Shown here piece by piece: positions 22,255-33,351 of a stretch of DNA of 64,000 bases; position 1 is the first letter of the stretch, and every line of letters starts with the position of its first letter. This DNA is from Akanthomyces muscarius. Lineage: Eukaryota; Ascomycota; Sordariomycetes; Hypocreales; Cordycipitaceae. The position numbers were made by a program, and so were the translations under genes. Under the pieces are notes generated by a model. That model ran no database searches. It saw nothing but the letters and a program-made list of their open reading frames with translations, and had not been told where the DNA came from. The stretch spans positions 1,426,001 through 1,490,000 of the forward strand of contig NC_079242.1 of the NCBI RefSeq assembly GCF_028009165.1, given 5' to 3'.

Positions 22255-24762
22255 TCAACTACCACGACGGCCACGCTTGACCGGTGGCGGCGGCGATCGC
22301 GAAACGCTAGAGCTGTTGGCTCGTCTTCGCTTCGCCGGCACGGGGCTCGACGACCGCTGCTTGCCGTTGCTGCGCGAGCTGCCGCGCTTCGCGGGAGGTG
22401 GTGAGGGGCTGCGGTCTTCCGCCTTGATGCGACGTGCTGGCGGCGGTGAGCGTGAGCGAGACGGCGAGCGCGAGTACGAGGGCGAGCGGCCTCTCTTGCG
22501 GGGAGGAGGGCTGCCGCTGATGGAGGAGCTGTTGCGGCGCTTGCTCCGGGGCGGGCTGACATCGCGGGCGCGGCCACGAGGCGGTGGTGGTGGTGGTGGT
22601 GAGGCTTCGCGAAAGCGGCTTCGCGAGCGGGAGGGCGAGCGGGACGCATCGCTGTATGAGTCGTAGGAGCGGCTGCGCGAGCGGCTGTATGACGCGCGGC
22701 GGCCGCGACGAGGAGGACTGGCCGAGCGTGATGGTCTGCGTCTGCCACGACCGGCGTCAGAGACGGAACGGCTTCTGCTGCGGCTGCTGTATGAAGCGGA
22801 GCGACTGCGCGAGTACGACCCGCCACGACGAGAGGGCGTGCGGGACAGTGAGCGGCCGCGATCGCCGTCAATGCGGCGCGGGCTTCGCGAGCGACTGTAC
22901 GAGCGGGACCGCGAGCGCGAGTACGACGAGCCAGACCGCGACGAGTAGCTCGACACAGAATCGGAATCGGAGTCGTCGCGCGCGGCGGCCGGTGCGGGAA
23001 GCGCCGGCTTGGGCATGTTTTGGAGGAACGCGCGCATTTCCTCGGTGAGCGCGCCGAGCCCGATGCTGGTAAAGTAGTTGATGGAGAAGCGAATGTTGCG
23101 GGCATTGTCCTTGGGGAAGAGGCCCTCGAGGCTGGGGCGCAGCATCTCGTCGGCCATACGCGTCTTGATCTTGGGCACGCCCACCTCCTCGACGATGCTC
23201 TGGAAGAGGATCTTAATGAAGATGCGGCTGCTCGATGTCGTCTCGTCCTCGTTGAGGTGGATGGCGGACAGGCAGTGCCAGCCGAGGGCGTCGGAGCCAA
23301 ACATGTGGCCAAATAGCATGGCAATGTTGCGCAGTTTGTTGTTCTCGTAGCGGTGGATGGTCTCGTAGTACTTCTGGAACGACTGCTCAAACAGGTCGCA
23401 CCAGAGGCGGTTGATTTTGGCGAAGCGCTCCGCAATCAGGCCAAAGAATTTGGTGTACGTCTTCTCTTGCGAGCAGCACTCTACAATCATGGAGGGCATC
23501 TCGGGTTCTTGGCCCGCAGGTAGGTTGATCTTCATGAGTTTGTGCGTAGCTTCCTCGGGGTCGGCGCTCGACATGATGGTTAGGTAGATGGTGCGGCGCA
23601 GGTTGACGAGGTCAGCGTTTGACTGATCCTTGATTTCCATGGCCTTGGTTTCCCGGTCATCCTCCTCATCAGAGCTCTCATCCTCGGCATCATCGTCATC
23701 GTCTTCGTCGTCGCTGGCTTCGCCCAGGATTTCTGCCTTGAGTCTCTTGTATGCCTCCTCATTCTCCTCGTATTGCTCGTCAAACTTGAAAATGTTGAGA
23801 GTGTCTTGTACATTGACTTCGCCGTCGAGCTCGACTTGGTGTGTGATTTGGTCTTCCTCCTCGACAAGGTCCAGCTCTTCCTTGACGGCCGGGTTATCCT
23901 TGTAGCGGTCCTTGCGCACCTGGAAGAGGACCTCGATCATGTACTGTGTTCGCTTATCGATGCCGGCCTCGTGTAGGATATTGCGGAACTGGTCAAAGAT
24001 GACATTGGCAATCGTGGGTCGCATCTCTTCGAGGAACTGGCCGACTTCACGGCAGAAGCCAACGGCGATTTCGACACCGTCGTCGGTGGGCTTGTTGAGC
24101 AACAAGAGGAGAATCTGGCCGGCAAGCATTTCGTGCTGGACCTGCTGATTGATCAGGTGCGCCAGGAATGTCGTGGAAGCCAGGCACACCGACTTGTCGT
24201 TTCGCTTGAATCCCTTGCGGAACTGCATCACCAGGCGCTTAATGAGGAGCTCGCCAACCTGCGGGAGCTTGGTGTTGACAATGGCGACCATGGCGGCGTA
24301 GATGGGCGTAAAGGGCAAACTGGCAGCCTGCGCCTTCATTATCGATCGACAAAAGAGACCACGTCCGCGAATCAGGTTCTCGCTGAAGAGCTCCGGAACA
24401 ATATGCTTGATGTTGGCCGTGTGGACCTTGTTGATGAGACCGTTGATACTCTTCTTGAGAGCCTCCCAAGCCATGCGCTGGTATTCCTTGCTGGTCTTGT
24501 CGGTAATTTGCGACTGCAGGGCTCTCAGACGCGCGGGGGGGATGTATGTGCCTCCGGATCGCATCGTCAGGAGCTTCTCATATTCGGCCTTGGCCGCCGC
24601 CTGCTTCTGCTCCTCGGTCGGGACTGGGGGAGGCGTGCGCGTGCGCGAGCGCGCGCGGCGGCCACCGGGACGGTACGAGTCGCCTCCCTCGCGACGATGA
24701 TTGCCGCCGTGATTGTCGCGATCACGCTCGCGGCGCGGGATTCCCACCTCGGCCGACGCCAT
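22255..24762 (-). CDS. CWC22: Pre-mRNA-splicing factor CWC22
   Basis: Spliceosome component of the activated (B-act to C) complex; in animals it loads the exon-junction factor eIF4A3. Single exon, 835 residues. The N-terminal 60 residues are Arg-rich. An MIF4G domain lies at about 105-290 (INGLINKVHTANIKHIVPEL, NLIRGRGLFCRSIMKAQ, FGCR-type core KPTDDGVEIAVGF), then an acidic linker (DDEDDDDDAEDESSDEEDD, about 345-370) and an MA3 domain at about 395-510. The family signature NIRFSINYFTSIGLGALTEE follows at about 580. The last 230 residues form a long Arg/Ser (RS) domain with RSRSRSYSRSRS-type repeats, as in other fungal and animal CWC22. The start is the ATG at 24762 (MASAEVGIPRRERDR). No intron is needed. 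The identification is firm. Confidence 0.95.
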   Translation of the reverse strand: MASAEVGIPRRERDRDNHGGNHRREGGDSYRPGGRRARSRTRTPPPVPTEEQKQAAAKAEYEKLLTMRSGGTYIPPARLRALQSQITDKTSKEYQRMAWEALKKSINGLINKVHTANIKHIVPELFSENLIRGRGLFCRSIMKAQAASLPFTPIYAAMVAIVNTKLPQVGELLIKRLVMQFRKGFKRNDKSVCLASTTFLAHLINQQVQHEMLAGQILLLLLNKPTDDGVEIAVGFCREVGQFLEEMRPTIANVIFDQFRNILHEAGIDKRTQYMIEVLFQVRKDRYKDNPAVKEELDLVEEEDQITHQVELDGEVNVQDTLNIFKFDEQYEENEEAYKRLKAEILGEASDDEDDDDDAEDESSDEEDDRETKAMEIKDQSNADLVNLRRTIYLTIMSSADPEEATHKLMKINLPAGQEPEMPSMIVECCSQEKTYTKFFGLIAERFAKINRLWCDLFEQSFQKYYETIHRYENNKLRNIAMLFGHMFGSDALGWHCLSAIHLNEDETTSSSRIFIKILFQSIVEEVGVPKIKTRMADEMLRPSLEGLFPKDNARNIRFSINYFTSIGLGALTEEMRAFLQNMPKPALPAPAAARDDSDSDSVSSYSSRSGSSYSRSRSRSYSRSRSPRRIDGDRGRSLSRTPSRRGGSYSRSRSASYSSRSRSRSVSDAGRGRRRPSRSASPPRRGRRASYSRSRSRSYDSYSDASRSPSRSRSRFREASPPPPPPPRGRARDVSPPRSKRRNSSSISGSPPPRKRGRSPSYSRSPSRSRSPPPARRIKAEDRSPSPPPAKRGSSRSNGKQRSSSPVPAKRRRANSSSVSRSPPPPVKRGRRGS

Positions 24763-25751
24763 GATGCCGTCTGTGCCTGCGCTGGGGACCGTGGATGTTG
24801 CGAGTTCGTTTGGCGGAGCTCGAGAGTCGGCAGCGTTGGTCGCTGGATTCCGAAATCCCGTAGATCAAAACACTGGTAAGCAAAATTCGCGGTTTGAATA
24901 GACGAGCAGGCGGGAGGAGAAGGCAGCAGGGCCTGTTTAGCAGTGGTGCTATTCCTGTAGACACAGGGAAACGATGAGGCTGGATATTCGCAGAGAAAGG
25001 AAAAGTCGAGCGCACGCGCCACAGCAAATTTAAGCGGGTCCCGACACAGGCAGCCATTCCGCCCGTCAACCTTGTATCTACAATATGCTATTAAATTTTT
25101 GGAACGTACATAATTAAGTAATGTGATCACCTCTAAATTATACTGAATAGATAGATATGGCTCTGTACGATAGTTCTAGAGATGTGACGCTATACGGCGA
25201 CCGCTAGTAGTTGTGCTAGTATGCTGGAGCTGTAGGATAGTGGCCTCGTTTTCGTTAAAGATGTAGTATATGTATCTAGGAAATAGATATTCATCAAGCT
25301 AAGAGATAGGCGCTACAATGAATACTGTAGTTTGTCTCTGACCTTTCGTGTAGAAACGACATGTCGCCCAGCAGGACCCGTGTTAGTCGCAGGCTGTCTG
25401 CGCCACACGTCGTGGCTGTCCCAAATGAAGCACCGCCACAGCTTCCGCACGCGCCTCCTGAAAGTCGCGTTGAGACCCAGATTTACAGGCGGGTGGGTGA
25501 CCTTTTTTTGGTGCTACGTGTACGGAGAGAGGTCCAGCCAGCGTCGAGAAGCGCAAAGCTACGAAGCTAGAACTCCAAACGACACCCAAATTCGACCCTT
25601 TTCCCGTCCCTCTCTCAACCACACACTCCTTTCTTTCTTCTCGCCTTTCGTCCTCGCAAACGCGGCAGCCGCCTTCTTCGTTCTTCAAATACTCATCTTC
25701 TTATTACCACTGACCGCAGTCGCATTACATTGCTCCTTTTTACACACCAAA
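24763..25751. promoter_or_regulatory. Divergent promoter region between CWC22 and DPM2
   Basis: About 1 kb with no supported gene. The side facing DPM2 (25580-25751) is C/T-rich on the plus strand (for example tcctttctttcttctcgcc), a typical fungal leader. The middle, 25080-25320, is AT-rich. Short frames on both strands lack recognisable content. Confidence 0.5.
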
Positions 25752-26242
25752 ATGGTTCGTCGTCCACGATTGCTCGCTCCTCCCCGCGCGGCCCCTAGCT
25801 GCGTCGACACATTGATCGCAGCCCCTCGTCCTTCAATGTGCGCCTCGCGAGAAAAGAAGAATCCTCTTGGCTAACTCGAAAGCAGTTTGACAGACTCGTC
25901 GGCCTCGCCATGCTCGTGGCCGCCACCGTTGTGTTCCTGTACTATACCGTGTGGACGCTTTTGATGGTACGTTTTGCCATTGCTGTCCCAGCGCGCATCA
26001 TCGACTAGAAAAACGACACCGTTTACTGACTGACCCTCCTCCTCGCGCAGCCCTTTGTCGACGACGACCATCCGCTCCAAAACTTGTTCCTCCCACGCGT
26101 CTGGGCCATCCGCATCCCCGTCATCCTCATCCTCCTCGGCTCCGCCGTCGTCGGCTCGTTCCTCGGCATGGTCATGATTCGAAGCAACCGCAAGAAGGCC
26201 GCCAAGGCCAAGGCCGCCGCCGCCAGCAAGAAGAAGGCGTAA
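25752..26242 (+). CDS. DPM2: Dolichol-phosphate mannosyltransferase subunit 2 (DPM2)
   Basis: Small ER-membrane regulatory subunit of the dolichol-phosphate-mannose synthase complex, which supplies mannose for N-glycans, GPI anchors and O-mannosylation. The model has three exons, 25752-25754, 25886-25966 and 26051-26242, giving 91 residues. The first coding exon is only the initiator ATG. Intron 1 (131 nt) has a less usual GTTCGT donor but a clear CTAAC branch 11 nt before the AAGCAG acceptor. Intron 2 (84 nt) uses GTACGT and GCGCAG. The product starts MFDRLVGLAMLVAATVVFLY and has two membrane segments flanking the conserved loop PFVDDDHPLQNLFLPRVWAI; the tail is Lys/Ala-rich (KKAAKAKAAAASKKKA). 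Length and layout match the family (about 84-95 residues). The remaining doubt is exon 1; no other ATG gives an in-frame join to FDRLVGL. Confidence 0.88.
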
Positions 26243-26696
26243 AAAATCTCAACAATCGCAAAAACCTCGATACGCTCGCTTACGATCGAACGAGCACCAG
26301 AATCAAGGGCCACAGAGAACTACTATTCACGGTCTAGGAGGAGCCTAGAGGAAGAATTTCATGTTTATTTTTGCGGCCAAACTTGGATTGGTACTATTGG
26401 GGGTATCTAATATGGTTTCTATTCGGTAATGAACAGACGCACGAGTTGCCACCTGTAAGTCGGGCAACGAAACGAGTGTGTTATGTATCCGGAGGATAGA
26501 AAGGACAGAAATAACAAGTTCAAGAATCCACACAACGAGGAGCATCGCGAAAGTAGTGCATTGTGTTCGTGTAACGTCTGCGCAATACCAAAGTAACAAA
26601 AAAGCTGAGAAGTGGCATGGCCAAAGACGAGTCAAGGAAATACACCAAGGTTCAAAACGTCACAACGTTGCGATAACAGGCAAGTCAAATATCCAA
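26243..26696. other. Intergenic, convergent 3' flanks of DPM2 and the BCAS3-like gene
   Basis: 454 bp between convergent genes. No open frame with recognisable content and no repeat. Probably both 3' UTRs. Confidence 0.5.
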
Positions 26697-29600
26697 CTAA
26701 ACCCTTTGGTCGGCGAAATCAAGCACCTCGCAATCGTCCTCGAAAAATCCATCCTCATCTGGCTCACCGAGGCGACCTCGTCGGCGTCTTGTTGTCACCA
26801 CAATCTGCTCCTGATCGCCTATCTGCATGAGCCTCTCCATGGCAGAGGGTGGCAGTGCCTGGCTGTCATCGATACCATTCATGCCATCGTCCGCTGACGC
26901 CAGAAAACCCATATTCAGCACGTTGGTGGGGATATCGAGACCAAACGCCCAGACACTTGATTCCGAGGCATCAGCCGCACTCGACTTTGGCTGTCGGCTC
27001 TTCTTCTTCTTGGATGATTGCTGATGGTCATCAAGGCCAGTATCCGCAAGAAGCGTTGTAATTGGCTCCATCTGTCCGTCCCTGGCATATTCGTAGACAG
27101 CGACTCGGCGATCTGTATGGAAGGGTTGATAAGGAGCACTAGTCTCTATCTCGGCCTGCGGAATAGCAGAAATCATACCCTGGCTTCGCTTGGCCTTGGC
27201 AGTGTGGCGGTTCAGAGTCATGGTGTTACCTGCATCCATCTCAAGATCGGACAAGTCCAAGTGATCCTCCGAGATGTCACCCTCTAGGAACCGTCGGACA
27301 ATGGGCGCAAGCCTATCATGGGGAAGAATAGGCACATTCATATCCTTGTAACGGCTTGCGCGGGACAGCCTCTTGCTTCGCTTAGAAGTAACGCGCCGAC
27401 TTCGGCTAGGATACTTTCGTACGATACCGCCACCAAGAGCATAAAGGTGCTGCGACTTGCGCGTTGACAGCCATCTAACGCACTGCGAAGAGGGAAGACT
27501 TAGAATCGAAGGGAGCGATACTCGGTTCTCTCCGGTATGTCGAAGTTGGTTGATGGCAGAGCCAGTCTTGCCCAAAGAGCTGCTAATGCTAGCGGCAATG
27601 ACTCGTCCTCCTTGCGCGGCTGTGTCCCTGAATGTGCTCGTCGTCACCGTGGCGTTGTTACTACTGCTGCGACGGGAACGAGCAACAAAGGGTTTTGCCA
27701 CTTGGTAGGCGGCACCAATAGCCCCAGACGCAATCGAAACAGCAGAACTGGTAGGCTCAGACGATTCAGCTCCAGCAGTGGGGGCAATCTTGCGCCGGCG
27801 AGGAGGAGGCCACATGGATGCACTGAATGGCATATCCAAAAGGTGCACAGTGCCGCGTTCAGTTACCATTGCAATGTGATCTTCCTGGGGTCCTGTCCAA
27901 GATACATCAACGATGCGTGCAACAGTCATACGAGAGAACTGTGCCACCTGCCTCACTTGGGTCCCGACATTGGCGTTTGTTGAGACAGAAGCTTGCAACG
28001 GAGATGAGTGTGTGTGCTGGATTCTCAGCAAATCCCAAACAGTCTGAACATCTCCCTTGGTACTGGCAGTAAACAAGTTTAGAGACGAGGGCGAGAAGGA
28101 CAAGACACTACAACCGCCAGGAGGCGCAAATGTGGCCAGTGGATGGACAGTTGAGGAAAGCGGCAGCGAGAGCACGTCAATGATGGAGACCAGGCCAGGG
28201 TCCTTGCTGGCAGCACTACCATTCGTACCATGAGTAGGCGGAAATTGTGTAGGATCTTGCCTGGTGGTCTGCGGGGCGGCCCATTGCTGCTGAGGAGGCG
28301 ACCGAGCTTGTTGCTGCTGAGTTTGCGCTGTGCTACCTTTGTTCCAGTACGCGTTCCAAGCCTGTAGTCCCTGCTTGCCAACCCATTTGGCACCTTGGAT
28401 CAGCTCTTGAGTCGTCTCGCGCATAATCTTGTTGACCATGCTGTCCGAGATTGGCAAATCTACAGACAGACTGGACTGGGGCAAATGAGGCGGTGCCATC
28501 GAGCCGGCACCAGGGCCGCGGCCGAGAATCGGGACAGGGAGGTGCGCACGAAGAGATGTCTGCGACGAAGGCGCTGCAGGACAATAGGCAATCCAGCGAC
28601 CATCGAGAGCGACAACGGGTGTATGAGGACTGAAGCGAACCTCGGTTGTTGACGGCGCAGCCTTACCTGATTCCTCAACAACTTCACTCCGATAGCTATG
28701 CTGCAGGCAAGTCCACAGTTTTCCGATACAAGCAAAGGTATGACCGTTTTGGGTTTCTGGAAGGTGGGTGTACGCCCAGCACTCGCCTGTATAACCCGAG
28801 CAGACTAGGATAGTCCCTCCGTCTGCCTTGATTGTGAAAGCGCCACTGGGCGATGGAGGTCTGAAAAGCGTGCTTGCAATGGACACGCCAGCATTTACAG
28901 CAACTTTGGGTGCCTCGAGGAGCACATCGACGGGCCTGGATGTTTTGAGAGAATAAACCTCCACAGTGGTCTGGTAAAAGTCGATGCTGGGTCCCGTCCG
29001 GTGGAAGGCATCTTGGTGGGTTGCTACCGATCTAGGGCTGGCTGTGCCGTCTCTCCCGAGATTGTCCAATGCATCCTGTGTTGCTGCGTCGTCGGCAGCA
29101 TGGGCCGGAAGCACGGGTCCATGCACGGTCACGGCAATCAAAGGTCCGACGGTGTCCTTGGGGCCGAATGTCCAGGGCAAAATCTTGGCGGCATGCACTG
29201 TACCACGCAGGCCTCTGAGACATGCAGTAGGCTCAAGTCCTCTCTTGGTAATGGCATAGACGTCCAAGCCGCCATTGTATCCGGCTAGTACCACGTCATC
29301 TGAGCCAGCAGAGACGTCATCCAATCGGGGCAAGGTGTCGAAACCAAAATAAAGGCCATCGTCGCCAGCCTTGCGTCCAGTCTGCGGCGTCGAGTTCATG
29401 TCGATATCCGGAGCTCCGTAGAAATGCGCCTGGGGTTGATGGGGGAGCGCTGGGTGCGAGGCCAGACGACTGTGCTGAAAGGGCGACTGCATCGAGGCCG
29501 GTCTGCTGGCAGCACCTGCCGTGCGCGGAGGCGTCTCGCCAGCCGGGAATGGGGCATCCATGTGGTAGCTCAACGGTCGGCGGTTTGGGGGAGAAGGGGA

Positions 29601-30175
29601 CGCCGGCGACGGGGTCATGAAGTTGCGCTGGCCCCAGCCATGGTGAAGGCGGCCCGAGTCTTCATACGAGGAGGGCTGCGTTGGCGGCGACTCGCCCATT
29701 AGACTGATGAGATTGCCTGGGGAGCCGGCCATGGCACTGCGAGCCCATTCATTCACCATGCTAGGGGCGCTACTCGCAGAGATGGCATCGAGCATGGGCG
29801 AGACCTCGGCGTGGCCATTTGGAGCGGCGACGGGATTGAGATCCGGGGTGTTGATGGGAGGTGACGACGCGTCCGAGGTCGGCTGGCTCTGATTCGAGGC
29901 GGTGCTGGAGGCATTACCGAGTCTATCCATCACAGAATTCATGTCAGCATGGTGAAGTTAGAACGATTTACCATGAGGGAATATTGATTGTTGGAGATGG
30001 CAGGGTAGCAGGTGGTAGCCTCGAGGTCACGGGGCGGGGTGATGTCGGGGGTCTGAGGGAGGGGGCAGGCAAGGGAAGCTCACGACAACTGGGCGGCACC
30101 CTGCTCGGTGACGGCAGCGGTTATGCCTCCGGCGGCGGCTTTGGCACGTTTCTTGTCCTTTTTCGTGCCTCCCAT
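26697..30175 (-). CDS. BCAS3-domain WD40 protein (autophagy/PI3P-binding type)
   Basis: Large protein of about 1105 residues in my preferred model, exons 30175-30084 and 29922-26697. The N-terminal 190 residues are Ser/Pro-rich and disordered. A WD40-like beta-propeller follows (VVLAGYNGGLDVYAITKRG, ILPWTFGPKD, ISIIDV-type blades VSIIDVLSLPLSS, GCSVLSFSPSSLNLFTAS, VDVSWTGPQEDHIAMVTERG). The C-terminal BCAS3 domain contains PYQPFHTDRRVAVYEYARDG and FGLDIPTNVLNMG. Animal BCAS3 with PHAF1 is recruited to forming autophagosomes through phosphoinositides; the fungal role is inferred. For the N-terminus, the small exon encodes MGGTKKDKKRAKAAAGGI, spliced (161 nt intron, GTGAGC donor, ATAG acceptor, phase 2) to LGNASSTASNQ. 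The alternative is an unspliced start at the ATG at 29942 (MNSVMDRLGNASS), giving 1081 residues. A 49 nt intron-like element (GTAAAT, CTAAC) inside the long intron does not restore any frame. Confidence 0.8.
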
Positions 30176-32184
30176 CGTCGGAACGCGCAGAGAGCTGGAG
30201 CTGGACGACCCTAGAGGCCGAGGCGGCCGTGTTGGTGTCGCGATGCGGTAGCTGGCGTACTGGGCATACAGCCAGTATGGCGGGGTGTACCTTGCAGCAG
30301 TGTGTAGCTATCGATGGTGCAACGCGAGCTGGATAGCTTCTGGTAGACGGATTTCGAGGTCTCGGGTGTTTTGCGCAACGGGTTCGACTAGGTTGTATTA
30401 ATTATATATGTGCTCCCAGGTCGTTTTGTTGGTACGCGGTGCAAGCTTGATCTGCGCGGGATGGCGGAATTTGGAGTAGCAGAAGCGGCGGGGCAAACGG
30501 CGCAGCCGCAGCGATAAGTCGTCTATTAGCAAAGAAAAGATATAAAATATGCACAAGCAAAGAAATCTATTGAACAATGCGTATGGTCGTGGTATTAAAG
30601 AGCGCGGTATATGTTCGTTGGAGGCGTCTGCAAATTGGTCATAGAGATGGTTGGAAAGGGACGAGAGATCGAGGCACGCCGAGGAACGGGCATGGACGTG
30701 ACTGATGTCACCTGTATGGCGCTTAGGAACGGGGAACCGTCAGGTGCGTGGCCTTCTGGGACCTGGCGCTGGAGCCTGCTGAAGGACGCCGGAGCACGTT
30801 GGAGCATCCCCGTGGACCGCTAGAGAGCGCTGAAAGATGCCGATGCGGGGGGCGGGGTGTGCTGAAGGGGATGGGGGGGGGGGAAGGCATGTACCTGATA
30901 CCGTATCTTAACAGCCAGAACGCTCTCTACAGGCTACTGCAGGCTACTGCAGTTGATGCGGATCGTGTCCAGCATCAAGGTTCCGGCCACATGGGGCACT
31001 TTGCTGGCTGAATTTGCTCCTTGCCGGGAATGTACCTGCTACTTGGCCATGTGCGGTCATGACGTGCAGCCTGGCCGCAGGTAACTGATACCAGCCCGTC
31101 GCGCCACCAGCCAAGTGAGTAACACGCTAACAATAGACACTGTAAACTGCCGCTAGGCCCTTTACAGCCGTCGCTCAGGCTCAGCCCAGACAAGAACCAT
31201 CACGTGGAGCCTCTAGCCTACAGCCACGTCTGCACGCGTCCCGAGGCCGTCTCCTGCCATCGACACTTGGTCGGTTTAAAGCCTACCTACTCGATGCCAG
31301 TGTCATCCGGCTGCTTCAGAAACCGAATCAATGATAAGGTAACTGGCTTGTCTTTCTGCCAACTCCGAAGCCCAATACCAAGTTTGAACTCTTGTGGTGC
31401 GGAGCGCCTTGTCTTCTTCAATACAGGCACGATTCGTCACTGCACATAAGCCACCAGGCAGGGTTCAAGAATGCAGGCAGTGTTGCTGCAGATGACTCAG
31501 AAGTGATACTACAAGGCTTCTTGAAACAGCCTTCCCTGGACAGCGTCTTGAAGTGGCTCAAAGACGAGCATGTCTCTAGTGCGACTCAGAATCAGGCCTT
31601 ACTCCGCGTCAAGACCACATTAATGCTCTACCAAGTAGATAATGCAAAATATACAATAAAGTGTAATCAGCATTATAAGAGAATGTTTGAATTTTGAAGT
31701 GTTGATGTTTCGCTTGCTTTTGGCTCAGACTCCGCCATAAAATCCTGGCCGGTGACGGCGTTGTGCTGGTCACGGCACTGGATGGCCACCTGCTACGGCG
31801 GACAGCGTGGCATGTATACATGTTATCTACAACGCTCTAGCTGACGAGGCTCTGTCGCACATCACCTGTACAAAAAGTGACAACAGAAACATGAATTTTC
31901 TATCAAGCTACCAGGATAACCAGGAGGCCGTGACAGTATAGGGTACCACTCGGGCAGAAGGATGCATGCATCCAGGGTGGGAGCGGCTTGACTAAGTCCA
32001 GAGAGGATACAAGTTTTAAGCCTCACAGAATTGTCCGAGTAGTCATATTTCGATAACAAACACGAGTTTCTTATGCCTTTTCTTCTTCTTTTTTCTACCA
32101 TGAGTTGCAGTCTGTAACATCAAAACCCAGCGTCTGCAAACTTCCCAGTCCGAGTATGCTAAAGTACAGAGTAAAAGAGTGACA
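30176..32184. other. Intergenic, 2.0 kb; G-rich tracts but no gene seen
   Basis: Contains the promoter of the BCAS3-like gene at its left. A G-rich cluster at 30846-30885 on the plus strand has four or more runs of G (one of eleven or twelve) and could form a G-quadruplex. Repeated ggctactgca occurs at 30931-30950. Frames such as 31204-31449 and 31392-31697 (plus) look random and have no splice or start support. The right end holds the 3' UTR of the SnoaL-like gene. Confidence 0.5.
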
Positions 32185-32737
32185 TCACCTCTGGAGCCAA
32201 ACTCGATACTGCGAAAACTTCCATTCTTCCTTCGGACCATCGACGGCTTTGGTCAGGGTCGCATGGCCCGCCCAGGGCACAACGAGCTCCTGGCCCTCCT
32301 TGGTCTTGAGATGCACGTCGCCAAACAGCATGCACTCGCACTCGCCGTCCTCGTCCTGGAATCGCGCCGGAAAGACCTTGTTGACCGTGTGCTTGCGCTC
32401 AGCCACGACGGTCCACATCTTCTCGCGAAGCTCCCGAATCGCTGCACATTTCCCCCTCTAGTCGTTGGCCATTTTGCTCTCTCCAAATCGTTGCTTGTCT
32501 TGTCAAGGGAAAGGTGTGTGTGTGTGTTTGTTCTTGCTCACCTTGCTGGCCGCGGCCCGTGTCGTTGCCCATGGTGACCTGCGCATCTTCGGTAAAGTGG
32601 CTCACCCACAGCTCGTTGGAGTCTGGGTTGTCGGAGATGCGGTAAAAGTTGGTGATGAAGGTCCGGATCTCCGGGTCCGGCAGGAGATCTTGGACGGGGT
32701 ACATTGGAAAGTAACCTCCCTGTACCGAGGACGCCAT
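32185..32737 (-). CDS. SnoaL-like (NTF2-fold) domain protein
   Basis: Small soluble protein of 150 residues with the cone-shaped alpha+beta NTF2 fold, shared by scytalone dehydratases, polyketide cyclases and many non-catalytic proteins. Exons 32737-32542 and 32441-32185; the 100 nt intron (GTGAGC donor, GTGCAG acceptor, phase 1) joins GRGQQ to AIRELREKMW. It contains a GT dinucleotide run. Features are an N-terminal helix (IRTFITNFYRISDN), the strand HFTEDAQVTMGN, the helix IRELREKMWTVV and strands ECECMLFGDVHLKTKEG, ELVVPWAGHATL and WKFSQYRVWL. This pattern is typical of fungal SnoaL_4-like proteins of unknown substrate. It has no signal peptide. There is no neighbouring polyketide synthase, so a biosynthetic role is not supported. 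Confidence 0.8.
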
Positions 32738-33351
32738 TATAGCTATGGAGTAAAGTGAAATAGAAAGAATACACAACGTGAATTAGTCGGTCTAATATCA
32801 GAAATCAAATCTGTTAATTAGCAATGAGATGCAGAGTAGAAACTCGCAAGCTTCGGCATCGCGGATGACGGCATTTGGCGGGGCACACCCATATCCGACA
32901 GCGACACCCCACACCCGACTGGCCTCACCCGACGGGTGCAAAGTTGAGTTTGCGACGAGCATCAGGTGAGATAAAATGGTACTAAATTGCTCTGATACTC
33001 GTTGCCGTCGCTTCTCATGAAACCAAAGTCCTACATATTCCTAAGTAAAAAAAGAAAACGCCAAACGCGTATAAACTGGCAATAGTAAAAGAGAGAAAAA
33101 AAAAGCAACCGTCTCGCGCCGCCTGATCCGCACCAAATCTGGAAGAGGATAAAAGAAGTAAAAAAATACTGTGATCGAATACCGCCCTTGAAGTATATTG
33201 CTGAGCATACCTTCTCGGGTTGGATACTCGCCGCTGGCAAGGTATTCGTAGTTATATCAGAGCGATAGCACGTGGAATTTGGCGCGGCACCGTTATGGCC
33301 TCTTATCTAGGCCCTGCAGGTAAAATTGTTGCGAGAAATTTGCAGTGGCCA
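32738..33351. other. Intergenic between SnoaL-like and ING-family genes
   Basis: 614 bp. Likely promoter of the SnoaL-like gene plus the 3' UTR of the ING-family gene, both on the minus strand. The stretch 33040-33180 is A-rich. No motif or frame is supported. Confidence 0.5.

Noticed and set aside
22248..23435. 395-codon minus-strand open frame
   Set aside because: Out-of-frame shadow of the CWC22 RS-domain region; composition is Arg/Ala/Ser/Thr with no domain.
30053..30083. 31 nt intron in the BCAS3-like N-terminal region (GTGAGC to CTCAG)
   Set aside because: Too short for fungal splicing; the following segment cannot be joined in frame to the main exon.
30365..30385. tRNA B-box-like GGGTTCGACTAGG
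   Set aside because: No matching A box, acceptor stem or anticodon arm at the right spacing. Similar partial hits near 3655 and 63257 also fail.
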